This document shows positions 25,139 through 36,512 of a stretch of 64,000 bases of DNA, piece by piece; position 1 is the first letter of the stretch; each line of letters opens with the position of its first letter. A program made the translations under genes and the position numbers. The DNA is from Archilochus colubris (lineage: Eukaryota > Chordata > Aves > Apodiformes > Trochilidae): NCBI GenBank assembly GCA_023079485.1, contig CM041104.1:2419676-2483675 (forward strand). Direction: 5' to 3'. A model generated the notes under the pieces. That model was not told the origin of the DNA. It did not search any database and saw nothing but the letters and a program-made list of their open reading frames with translations.

Positions 25139-25263
25139 GCCTAGGTTTACATCGTCACTTCCGCCTGCTTGCGTCAGGGGTCCATAAATCTATTGGTTGT
25201 CCGAGGGTCTAAATCTTTCCGTACAGCGCGGAATCTTCCGGTCGCCAGGCCCTAACTCCCACA

Positions 25264-25269
25264 ACCAAT
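25264..25269. repeat. Target-site duplication, right copy
   Basis: Hexamer accaat, identical to 24994-24999, directly following the CA end of the LTR. Confidence 0.85.
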
Positions 25270-27115
25270 GCTATTTTTTCTTGCTGTTATCTACTGTGGG
25301 GATCCTATGAATTTCTGAGAGGACCTGAATCTGGCTGGTGAGATCTAAATTGAACTCAAGTAACAAGTGTCAGTCCCTATCTAATCCCACTCTAATCTGT
25401 CAGCCAACCCTGGCATTTGTGAAAAAAATCAGCACTTTCTGCTATATTCCCTTCTGCCTATGTGTGGGATTGTTTGGGCATTCCAGGTTCTCCAGGTACA
25501 AACATAATTTGTGGATGAAATACATCATTTTGTAAACATTCACAGGGAAAGCATCTGTTTTATAAACTTCCACACTGTTTTAACCTACAATTTGAGAAGT
25601 CAAAACAGTGCCTCTATAAAGCTCATGTTAATAGCTGGAATTGCTGCAGTTCTGCCCAGCAGAGACAAGGACAAATGAGCTCATAGACACAGAAGATGGC
25701 ATAGACTGAGGACACAAAGCAAAGGAGCTGGAAACTTTAACTGCCTTCAGGTTCACAGAGGGTTTTTGTTGCCAGCCTTCCTCCAGAAGACAGAACCAGC
25801 ATTTTCCCCCACTGGGACAGCCCATGGCCAGTGACAGGGGCTCAACTCACCTGTGTCTTCACTGCTGGGCAGAGCCACCTAAGGTGACAAATCCTGACTC
25901 TGCATGGTGAGCTCCCAGGGACCCAGGCTCTACTTTTTCTTTTAGATTTAAGCCCAGTTCACTGCAGAGTAAAGAGGTTGAGGAGGGTGACAGAGAAGCC
26001 TTAGACTTGTCCAAGTGTTTTGCACAGAAACATAGAGCAGCACTTGGCCTCGCTGAAAGTTTGGAAGTTAACCAAAAGGTTAACTTCCTCCCCACCAAAA
26101 ATGTTCAAAAATATAACAGGGTATAAATACATACCTTCAAGTAGAGGTTTTTTTTTTTTCCTCTTGCCTACACAGTAGATTATAGTTAATTAAACCTCTG
26201 CTCACATAAACAGAACAAGAAAGGATGTAAAAGTAATGAGCTGACAACACGGTCTGTATTATGTTGGGCTTCTAAGAGAATTTAATTTGGAGAAGAATTA
26301 TGCACAGGCTGAAAGACAGTCCATTAAACTGAGCCAACTGTCTGGAAAGAGATAAAGCAAAAAAAAGTGTTCTGCCTCCTGTGAAATAAATAACACACTG
26401 CACCTCACTCTTACCTTGTGGGTGGCAGGGCTATGGGTGCAAAGAAAAGTGGCCAGGTGGGCAAGGACAGGGACACCCAGCACCTGACTCCCAAACAGAG
26501 GAGAGAACTGTGACAGTGATGGTGTCAACACTTGCAGTGCAACAAGGTGAAAAATACAGAAATCTGGACAAATATTGGTAATACTTTGGTAATGCCCTGC
26601 ACAAGGAGTAGATCCTGTGAAAATCTCCCTTTGAGAAGCACCAGGTGTCTGTGCAGAACTGTTTCTGGTCCTAACCCATGTATGGTCTGCAAAGCAGAGG
26701 TGGTGATGTCTCTGATGATCAGCTATGATAAACCTTTCCTTCTATTATGATTTTTTAATCATAAAGTAAGATTGTCAACACAGTACACAGGAGGTAAACT
26801 GAGGCAGTCCCTCCTGTACTTCTAAACACCCAAACCCAGGGCTGGGACCATCCCCTCCAGAGCAAGCAGAGAGCAGAGGCTGCCACAGGGCAAGAGGGAT
26901 GCACACAGGGCTGCAGGAGGGATGTGCACAACAGACCCTCTGCCCACCTTCTGTCCCACAAACTTCCCAAGGGAGTTTTCCCATGGGAATCTGGGGGACT
27001 CACCTAATCACATGGCTTTACACAGAGCTATAACATACTGGGTGCACATGTTCTTCTGGTTGCTGCTGGTATCTCCCTCTTCCTGCATCCCTTTACAGGC
27101 TGCTACTTTTGTTTT

Positions 27116-27143
27116 AAAAACAAACAAACCAACAAACAAACAA
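27116..27143. repeat. (CAAA)n simple repeat
   Basis: A tandem run of CAAA/CCAA units. It is an ordinary microsatellite. Confidence 0.8.
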
Positions 27144-27282
27144 GTATGGAATTGGACAAAATCAACCTGGCAAAACATGCCCATGGTATTTCAAAATGAG
27201 CAAGCCATTTGCTCAGGGGACCCATGCCCCTGTTGGGATCTCCTTGAGGCAACCAAGAGGTATTCAGGAGAACCAACTTTGA

Positions 27283-27315
27283 AATAAAATGCTTCTTAAA
27301 AAAAAAAAAAAAAAA
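27283..27315 (+). other. AATAAA followed by an A-run, possible retrocopy 3' end
   Basis: AATAAA at 27283-27288 is followed nine bases later by 18 A residues (27298-27315). This is the layout of a polyadenylated mRNA end inserted by retrotransposition. No coding sequence recognisable to me lies upstream, and I did not find a matching direct repeat at the two sides. It could equally be a chance A-run. Confidence 0.3.
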
Positions 27316-28214
27316 GCCTCTGGGCTTCAAGTGATTTGCCCCAAATTACTGAACCTTATGCAGAGATACATGTTGTGAGTTAATCTCTTCCCCACCCTGA
27401 CCCTTCCCAACAGCTGGAAAGAAATAATCCTTTCAAATGTTGTTGGTTTTTTGTTTTTTGTTTTTTTTTTCCAAAGATTTTCCTTAAGCCTCGGGGGGAT
27501 GATGTTGGTACTGAGAAATTAAGGGATTTGTTTTCTTTAGTTTTGAGAAAACAGGGGGAAATGATTCTGAGGAGAATGAAAGCAGGCTTTTTGTTTTGTT
27601 TTCCTATTATTATTATTATTTAATTTGGTAAGCAGTTAAAAAAGAAGAAAAAAAGAAATACAACTACTCTTTACTTGAGATTGATTACAATTTTACACAT
27701 CGCATCTCCAGCCCCTCTTCAGAGGAAGAGTACAAATATTGCTAAATAAGGCTGGCAGAACTTTAAAACTACTATTAAGCCATACAAGATATGGAAATAA
27801 ACCATGTTATAAGGTTTATTTCCATTTCAGTGGCCTTGAAGAGATCCAGTTTAAAGACCTTTACTGACCCCAGCAGTGTCTATGCACCGGGCAGGTACTT
27901 CAGGTGCACTGAAATCAGTGAAAAAATTGTGTTGTTGTTCTCTTTTGTCCCTGTTGCTTTGTTCAACACTTTTCCCTTTCCTGTTTCTGGGAAACTTCAG
28001 GAGGTTACATGATGCATGGGCTGAAGCTGTGTATCAGCCCTTGACAAGCAAGGAACAACCTGCCTAGAAAATGAGAGGGAGAACATTTCAATTGTCCTGG
28101 CTTCTGCCAGCTGGCCAGGTGCCTGAAAAAAAGGATCCAGGATTTCCACAAGGTTTGTGAATGGAGAAGCTCTACCTGCTGCCTCCCACATCCCTCTGCT
28201 TTTGTTTGCTGCCT

Positions 28215-28530
28215 GGTTGGGCGGGCACTGATGGTTCCTATTGCCGGAACGTTATCCCCCTGCTTCCAAAGGGATGAAATCCGGCAGAGTCCATTTGTTT
28301 GGTATATCGGCAATAATCCCTTCATTTCCGAGAAACACAAAGGCCCTTAAAATAAACACCGGACTCAAGGAAAATAAAACTGTCAGCGTTTAGGTTGAAC
28401 TGCTCCGAAAGTTGAGCGCTCAGGGAAAGCTCCGCGATGCCGAAGCCCCGGGGCTGCCGCGTTCCCCGCCGCCCGCCCGCTGCTCGCTGGAGGCTCCTGG
28501 CGGCGGTGCCTTCATCCCCATCTCATTCCA
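28215..28530. promoter_or_regulatory. Small CpG-rich cluster
   Basis: CpG dinucleotides are rare in the window but dense here, especially at 28383-28510, where GCGC, CCGCG, CCCGGGG-like and GGCGG elements and a 'ccgccgcccgcccgctgctcgctgg' type run occur. The flanking part (28240-28370) also retains several CpGs (ccggaacgtt, atccggca, tatcggca). Such islands in vertebrates usually mark unmethylated promoters or enhancers. No obvious first exon or TATA box is seen, so the direction is unknown. It could be the promoter of an unannotated non-coding transcript or an enhancer island. Confidence 0.45.
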
Positions 28531-31500
28531 CAGATAAATAAACCTCAAGGATTTAGGATGCTCAGGCATTTAGAACTGCGTCTGGTGGGTGAGCAGCTGT
28601 GTGCCACGCAGCAGTGGGTTAGCAGGTTGTCCTCTCCACCATACGGGCTCTAAGGTGGTGGCAGCAGAAGGGGATGTTGCTGAGCAGGGCTGTGTGTGTT
28701 CAGGACTTCTAAGGAACGCACAGCACATCATCCAGGGTTTTTCTTCTGGCTGCACTCTGCCACTCGGTCATGGATGTGCTGAATTCAGGCACCCTGGAGA
28801 CACAGAGAATTGAGATCTGTGAGTAGCAGAAGCAGCTGAAGGAGTCAAGCAGAGATGCAGGTGACTTGTCTAGTGGAACTTTTTTTTCAGTCTCCAGAGG
28901 TTGCAAATTGACCATTTCCAGTGAGCTGTAGAATAGCTGTATGACATGAGTTTGTGAGGCCATATGCATAAGGATGCTCTCATAACATCTGGTACTTGCA
29001 GGCTGGCTGGAAACTGAGCTGGGATACAGCTGATCAGCTTTCTGACATGACCTGGCAAATCTACTCTGCTTTATGTAAAGGGTGGCACAGAAAAGGCTGA
29101 CTTGGTTTCCTAGCCTTGGAAACACTCACCCATAGCCAGAACTCTTCTACCCATTTTTTCTGTCCACTCGTTAGCCATCGTCCCATCCCTCTCAGAAGAA
29201 CATTTCCATTAATGTTTTCCTGTTTCCTTTCTCCATTCAGGATGTCCAGTAAGAACCTGACACCTCCTAGCATCCCACCTTAATACAAGCACAGGGTTTC
29301 CTTACAGCTGGGTATGCAGAACAAAGCTATGGTGATGGAATGATGCCTGAATGTAGCTTAAGCCCTTTAACCACTGCTGGAGGAGCCCACTCTGTTGTGC
29401 ACCTCTACCAAAGTTATCATGGAAGCAAATAAAAATCTTGCCTGATTTAACAAAATCAGAGAGATTCTGCCAAAATGATGCATCGATGGTGCTAACTGGA
29501 AACCAGGATGAGGTCCCCTACCAGTAAACATTGATCTGTACTGGGTCTCTGACCAGGATCTGAATCCTTCTGTACATTTAGTTTCCACACAGCACCTGTG
29601 GAGTAGAGGTTGCCACAATCTACTCCAAGCCACAGGCAGATGGTGTGGGAGCTGTTGGCCATCCTGTTAGATCCTTCACTTGCTGGGCCACTGTCTTGTT
29701 GTTATGAGTGGGGGATTAGAAGTTTAAGGACTCAGAGCTTAATGGCCTCAGTGGGTGGAGAGCATGGCACTAGCTGTGGAAATGACAAAAATCAATAGCT
29801 AATCCAGTGCAGTCACTCAACCTTTTCAAAGCCTCATCCCTATCGATTTCCAAGTGCTGCTCTTCCTGTCCCTTGACGTAATCACTCTGTCTGCTCAGAC
29901 AGACTTGCTCACCTCCACTTTCCCCCTACTTTTTTTGGCTTTTAGACTGAGAGATGGATTACTTAGATCCCCCCAGCTTTTCATCTTTCTAGCTGCTGTC
30001 AGAGAAATGATTAAAGTAGAGGCAGATTGGGCAACCATCTCCTACAAATCAGGGAAGAGCTGACCTGTGGTATGATGAATGTTTCAGGAATGGAGGAGGT
30101 GGCTTCCACGTGGGAGGAACTAAGGACATCTGGTCAGGTTAGATAGTCACAGTCCAGGTAGTGAACACAGAAAAAAAAATGAATTACTTCCATTTCCTTT
30201 CCCCATCACTTTGAAGATACATTAGGGTCACCATGATGCAATCCCCTTGGAGCAAATTTTTGTCTGTCAGAGAAAATATCAACCTTTTTCCTTCATGTTC
30301 CCTGCTCTGGCTATCTGCAAGCCAAATTTTAGTGGTGTTTTTTAAAAATCCTCACCAATATAAAGACTTTGTTGCTAGAAGCAGCCCAGCACAGTTATGC
30401 TCAGCTGAGATTGCTGCTGCATGTGCAGCTTTCCCAGTGCCCACATCCCCACCTCCCATTGCCCATCCTCACAGAGAAAGTAGGGGAAGTAGAAAGGCAG
30501 AGGAGAACCATCAGCCACAACCTCAGAGCAGGTCAGATAGGGATGGTCCCATTTTTCCACTGATACCCTTCTACTGCCACTAAATATGGGTCAGTTCAGA
30601 GGAAACTAGAGTGTGTATGAAATAAAGACACCGCTTCCAGGATGTGCTTGGTGATGCTCTGAATCACCTCTGGGAACTGAATTGACCCAAAGACTAATAT
30701 CACAATAAACATTGGAAAACTGAAAAGAAACCAAACCAACAAAACCAAGCCCACACAGCTGTGGCTGTTCTGCAGTTCTTGAGCCACATGGGCATCCACA
30801 CTACAGTCAGGGGATCTGCAGAACTCTGGGTGTGACAGCAGTCAAAAAAACCCCCAAAAACTGAACGGCACTGCAAAAGACATGGGTGAGGCTTTTCTAG
30901 CCCATGGCAGTGCCAGTTCTGTCCCCTGCCTTGGCAGAGAGGAGGAGAGTGCAAGCAGGTAGGGTTGTGGCAGGCAACAGAGGCTGCAACTCAGAGCAAG
31001 GTGATAGGTACTAGCTCTGCTGGGAAGATATCTCCTGCCCCAATCTTGCAAACCAAACATGGGAAGGGGACTAGAAAGGGACAATGGGTGAGCTTGGAAT
31101 TCACAGCAGCTTTTCCTGTGCCCACAGCCCCAGACCTGGGGTCAGCATTGCTGATGGAGCCTGGTGGGTGTTGTCCTTTTGAAGACTCGTTCATTCAGTG
31201 CTCCAAGCTGACCTGGCACTGTTAGCATAGGAGATAAGGAAGCATAATTTGCTGTAATGTTTTTCTCCCCAGGCTGTTTCACTGTGCTTCAAACACAGCT
31301 GATGAATTCTGTCTGTCAAATCCGGTTACATTTCATTCCGTCTCCTGTAGCTGGGATCAGAGGGCAGACATTTATCAGGAAAGCAACTGAATTACCAAAT
31401 TGCATTCCTAAAACAACTGAACAAAAAAGCCCTTCTGTGATTCTGTTCTGGGGGGAGGGAAGACCCAAAACCCCAGTGTTTTTCCTTGCCAATTACACTG

Positions 31501-31813
31501 AAGCATCTGCTGTCATTAGAGCCACCAGAATGACTCCAGTGGAAGGGCAGCTACAGAAGAACAAGTTCTTCTCAGCAGAGGCTCACTTGTAAAAACAATC
31601 TTAATGCTATTTCTGGTGTTAAAAACTGAGCCAGCCACAGCAACACATCACTTCCTGAGGCTACAGGTGTCACCATCAGAACCACCTCTGTTTTGCCCCC
31701 AGGAGAGAACAGCTTTGGGCTTCTCAGAGGCAGTGCTTTCTAACAGCTGCAGATGGGACAATCCAGCAGAGGAGGCTCCCTGGGTCCCTTTCCCACCCAG
31801 TTAGTGTTAATAG
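28531..31813. other. Non-coding unique DNA, no gene recognised
   Basis: Unique sequence. Open frames up to about 138 codons (such as minus 28709-29125) overlap others on both strands and show no domain I recognise. Confidence 0.6.
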
Positions 31814-32187
31814 CCTTGTCTGAAATCATCTGCTACCAAACATAGACTTGAGACTGAAGATGAGCTTTGCAGGGCCATATGGCAAGGCCTGCTGGCCAAT
31901 CTGCATTTAGCTTAATGAGAAATCAGTGATCAAGTCCATAACATCTTCAGCTGGAATGATCCAGCACACAAAAGAGAAGGAATTAGCCTGAAACAACATC
32001 TGCCTTCAGCAGATAGTTGGCAAACTTCTGATGAAGCATTTTCCCTCAAATTGGTTTCTCTCAAGGACATTACTGACTTAGACCCTGTCCCAGGCATCCA
32101 CCTCCCTGGTGGCCTTGACTTAAGAGATACAGAGGAAGAAGCTCTTGAGGAGACCATGGCCAGGAACCTGTGCTCTCCAGCAGGATG
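31814..32187 (+). pseudogene. Possible degraded coding fragment with adjacent in-frame stops
   Basis: One plus-strand frame is open from 31814 to 31912, broken by TAA TGA (31913-31918), then open again to a stop at 32185-32187. The predicted peptide is balanced and acidic near its end (LRDTEEEALEE), unlike most chance frames here. I do not recognise the family. No good splice acceptor is visible at the left edge. It might be a decayed exon or retrocopy, but frames of this length also arise by chance in 64 kb. Confidence 0.15.
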
Positions 32188-35100
32188 AGTTGTGGGTTTG
32201 GTGCAGTTTTACTCACAAGCTGTCGCTATGCTGCCCCACAGCCAGGTCCAGGCTCCTGATCCTGGAGATGTCACTTCTCCTGGTCCCAGATGCTGGCTGG
32301 TGTCTGCACATCTCTGTAGTGAGACCTTCCCACCCAATGCTCTCCAGGTTGCTCCCTCTCTTTGCCACACATGACACTTGAAGATACTTTTCCTCTGGGG
32401 CCCAAGAACCATATTTTCTCACGACAAAGAGTCAGTCCTTTTAATACAAAGAATGATGTATTTCCCAGGAACAACAGAAAGATGGCTGGGATGAACACAG
32501 AGATGAAATTGCCCATAATCTGTTTTTGAAGGTTGGAGGCTCCCTCAGGAGCTCGTTGTGGACTGATGTATCCATGGAATCATCCATTGCCCAAGGAACC
32601 AGAGCCTTTGCTCCTCTCCAAATCCATCTGCCTGCCTGCCATGGCTGAGAGCTCCCCTCTCCCCACCCCTCTCTGCAGGCTCTGATCTGTAAGGCTTAGC
32701 AGCCCCCTTTGATCCTCAGCTTAGCTTGAGAAGCTGATGCTTTACCAGCCAGAAGGGAGATGCAGAAGCATCCCCCAATTAGTAACTCCTGGCTTTGTTC
32801 TTGTATGGCCATGTACTCTGCCTGGTCTGGCTTGGCTTTTAACAGCTCCTTTGATCTCCCTCCCACACCAGTAACTCACCAGAGAGGAAAGGGAGATGTG
32901 TGAGCAATACCCCTTGAAAAGAAACTTGTTTCTTCTCAACAAAGGAAACAGCCAGTGCTGGATTGACTGCCCCAAGGCTGTTTTCCCATTCCCCAGCCCT
33001 CTTCTCCACACCTTAACACAGGTGCTTGCTCCAGGATGCTCATTCCCTTTAGCTCAGCCAGGCCTTGGAGGAAACATTCCCACAGTCACCAGAACATCCT
33101 CTGGAGGCCTTCTGCTCTCTCTAAGGGCCCGAAACAAAAAGCAGGTTTTTAGCAAGGACAACTGAGACTGGGAAGTGAAGTAGGGAGGTGATCTCTGCCA
33201 GGTTCCTGAAGGTGTCATTTTTCAGCTGAGATGCCAAAGCAAAGTCTTGACTACTTGTAATAAATAGAAATCTTATTTTTAATATTCTGGAAGGGGAAAG
33301 TTCTGATCCCAAGGGCAATGACTACATTTTCCTATGAGTGGAAGTGTTAACCTTGTTGTACTGACTACATTTTAGCCTAAATTATTGCTAAAAATTATGA
33401 ATTTTTTATGTGAAGATGACCTTTTCCAGGAACACTCAGGGCTCTGTAGATGCTGCACAATGCTTCAACTCTGCTGTAAGGAGCAGTGGTGTTGGGTAAA
33501 TCCTGCTAAAAAAAATAACTTAGTGGGACAAAATGCTCCTGTTGAAGTGCTCTAAATTAGATTACCAATTCTATCTTTAAGCACTATGTACAAGTGCACC
33601 ACACTGATGAAAGATGCATTTCAGAACCTGTTTTAGCCTCTCAGATTTGAAAATTCAACTTTACTTTTCCAGTGGACATAACTAACAGTGATGGCATTAA
33701 CTTAACACTACCTAAACAGTAAAAAGGGAATTATTTTTTTCATACATTCATTAAACCAGTATTTATGCAAATAAGTGGCATACAGCAAGGCAGTTTAGCA
33801 GGTTCCTTTGGGAGTCAGATTGCAAAGATATTACCTGACATTTAACAGCTTGGTAACTGATCTCTTGTCATTTTACATGTGGAAAAATGCTAAAGTGCAT
33901 TTTAGCCCAATGGAAAATGGTACAATGCAACAGTAACCCTATCACCAAGGTAGTGGTGTATTGCAGCTACACAGACTAAACTACACAAGAAGTAATTTGC
34001 TAGGCCAAAAATATATTAACCTCCAGTAGTTTGTTCTAAACCACCCACAGAATTTTAGGAGGCAACAGTTTTGGAAAGCAATTAAGAAAATGTGCTTATA
34101 TGCAACAATGGGGCTATTACACAAACAGCTGTGTAATATGTATACGTACCTAGTTCATTTTTACTCTTAATAATTCTGCATCAGTGTATTTACAGAAGCC
34201 CAGACACTGACTTCGTGGGTGCTGATGTGCATGAAATAGCTCTATTTGTTATTATAATTGCCTGATGCTTATACATTTATAGTTCTTATTGACCCAGGAC
34301 TATGTCAAGCTATAAGCTAAAAGCCTCTTTGCTGCATGCCTGGGTATTTCTTAGAAAAAAACATGTGGGGATTTTGTCCTGGCAAAACATTCCTGCTGCC
34401 TTGGAGCAGGATACTGAAACGTGGCATGAGGTTGGCTGTTACAGGAAGGAGATGGCATTTGTTGTTTTTATGACAAGCAAGTGCAATTCAGGCAGTAAGG
34501 GGCATGGCAACCCAGGGAGATGGAGAGCTCTTCCCACTCTGCTACAAAAATAGGAAAGAAGGAGCATGAAGAGGACCCGACTGTGCTAATTACTTCTGCA
34601 CATCACTGCTTGCATCATGGTGAGCTGAGCACTTTGGGAGCCAGGGTTCAGTCCTTGAGTTTCCAGCCTGCACCCTTCAAGCCAAGTCCAGGAGGTGAGT
34701 GTGAGGTTACCTGCAGGAGGGCAAGAAGCTGCCTGGCACTGAACATTGAGTCCCTAAGAAGGGCTTAAGCTAACTTCACTGCAGAGCTAACAGCCTGAAC
34801 ATCCTCCAGAGCTTTAACATCAACAGAGATGGGGCTTAATTTATCCAGAGCTGCATGAGCTGCTCTGGGGCTGGAACTTGTATCAGCCTCACTGGGCATT
34901 CCACCTGATATCATGCAGTGCACTGTCTTGTCAGAAGCATCACTGTTTGTCCACATCAAACCATCTTCTGAGGCTCTTCATAACTTAATTCTGTTTTTAG
35001 CTGCAGTCTGATTGTGTAGTTTTCTTCCCACTAAAAGTAATCTGTCTCTGATGACTCTTTGCGGCTCTTCCCTCACTGACTCTTAATCCTGAGAAATGAT

Positions 35101-36010
35101 CAGCCACTCCTCATCACCCAGAGCTTTCATCTGAAAAGCCAAAGGACAAGGGTGCAATTCAGCAAGTTGCTTCTCAGTGATTTTTTTTAAGGGATATTGT
35201 CAAACTGAATCTGATTCTTTTTGTATATGTTGTAAATTTCCCATTATTTGCCAAAGGAAATCCTAAGAGATAGGTTTGTTAAAGGTGAGTGAAAGGCTGG
35301 GAGACTAATACTCCCAAGTCCTTGGTTTCCTATCTGCCCTATGTTGGTACTTAGCTGATTAGCTGGTAGAGAAAACATTTTGTGTAATCAGGAGCTTGGG
35401 TTTGATATGAACATGTTCAAGACTTCGATATTTACAGATGCCTAAACCTGGTTTCTGTGCCTCTGAAGTAAATGTATTTGCTCTGCCACACACATGCAAC
35501 CTACCTGAGCAGCCAGTTTTGAAAAACAAACCCAGAAGTGCTTACTCTCTGATGGCCATTTGTTTACTTTCAAGAGCTGCTGAACAATTTAAAAAATTGA
35601 ACAAGACTGGTAAGTCCCAGGAGTGACCTGGGAATGCTGAAAGAATCAAAACTTAATTATCATTTGTGTGTGTTTGTTCTTAGGTTGCTTACTTTCATTT
35701 TTATGAGTTATGAAAGGCATATCTTTAGATCTAGGTGTATGGAAGAGTTTTTATACAAACAAATTATTGTGATTAACTTCTCCCATAATACCACTGTCAA
35801 TGAGCAGTAACCCAGAAACAGTACAAATACACAGACATCCAGCCAAGATACCTCTCTTCTCAGCAATGGTATTTGTAGAAAGTCCTAAAGAAGAGCAACT
35901 CTGGACCTGGTCCCAGGGAGGAGAGACCAATTCTAACAGGTAAAATTAAGTTACACCTACCTGTAAGAGAACAAACCACTTCTGCACTGGTGTTCTTGTC
36001 GCCAGAACAA
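32188..36010. other. Non-coding unique DNA, no gene recognised
   Basis: Unique sequence with no recognisable genes. It contains the A/T-rich octamer-bearing block (33720-34290) listed separately. Confidence 0.6.
33720..34290. other. A/T-rich complex block with octamer motif, possible conserved element
   Basis: High-complexity A/T-rich DNA without simple repeats. It contains 'tttatgcaaataa' near 33762-33774 (ATGCAAAT octamer), several TAAT and ATTA cores and 'gtaatatgtatac' near 34133-34145. It is free of CR1 and has few open frames. The composition resembles ancient vertebrate non-coding elements, but conservation cannot be tested here. Confidence 0.2.
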
Positions 36011-36512
36011 CAGAATCATAGGATTGGCTGGGTTGGAAGGGACCTCAGAGATCACCAAGTCCAACCCTTGATCCACTCCCCCTGTGGTTCCCAGCCCATG
36101 GCACTCAGTGCCACATCCAGGCTCTTTTTAAAGATCTCCAGACACGGAGAATCCACTACTTCCCTGGGCAGCCCATTCCAATGTCTGATCATCCTCTCCG
36201 TAAAGAAATTCTTTCTCATCTCCAACCTAAACCTCCCCTGGCACAACTTGAGACCCTGCCCTCTTGTCTTGCTGAGAGTTGCCTGGGAAAAGAGCCCAAC
36301 CCCCCCCTGGCTCCAACCTCCTTTCAGGGAGTTGGAGAGAGTGATGAGGTCTCCCCTGAGCCTCCTCTTCTCCAGAATGAACACCCTCAGCTCCCTCAGC
36401 CTCTCCTCACAGGGTCTGTGCTTGAGTCCCTTCACCAGCCTGGTTGCCTCCTTTGGACCCGCTCCAGGACCTCAATCTCCTTTCTAAACTGAGGGGCCCA
36501 GAACTGGACACA
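36011..36512 (-). mobile_element. 5'-truncated CR1 LINE fragment
   Basis: Reverse complement of a CR1 3' end. The tail unit cagaatcatagg is followed by the conserved 'gggttggaagggacctcaga' block and the 3' UTR. A C-terminal ORF2 frame of 127 codons (36435-36052) follows and includes [19 protein letters not shown] and the [11 protein letters not shown] block. The copy ends inside ORF2 at 'cagaactggacacag', a 5' truncation. It is closely related to the copies at 17375 and 63319 but carries extra substitutions and indels. Confidence 0.93.

Larger units (their letters stand above)
25000..25263 (-). mobile_element. Solo LTR of an alpharetrovirus-like endogenous retrovirus
   Basis: A 264-bp block bounded by TG and CA and flanked by the identical hexamer accaat. 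Read on the minus strand it has the full LTR order: CCAAT box, TATAAAA, AATAAA about 17 bases downstream of the TATA, then an R/U5-like end. The 15 bases AATAAACGCCATTTG (25115-25101), and the 'catattgatgtc'-type sequence after them, closely resemble the R region of avian leukosis/sarcoma virus LTRs as I remember them. CpG dinucleotides are clearly denser than in the flanks. No gag, pol or env sequence and no second LTR is present, so this is a solo LTR left by LTR-LTR recombination. Clean ends and a perfect duplication suggest a fairly young insertion. Confidence 0.9.
25270..28214. other. Non-coding unique DNA with small simple repeats
   Basis: Unique sequence with no recognised gene. It includes a T run at about 26147-26159, a (CAAA)n tract at 27116-27143, a T-rich tract at about 27447-27470 and a (TTA)n tract at about 27605-27621. 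The AATAAA plus A-run at 27283-27315 is listed separately. Confidence 0.6.

Noticed and set aside
25000..25263. A complete endogenous provirus
   Set aside because: Only one LTR is present, directly flanked by the target duplication on both sides, so no internal genes exist here.
36052..36435. 127-codon minus frame as a gene
   Set aside because: It is the CR1 ORF2 C-terminal part. The plus-strand 165-codon frame over it is its shadow.
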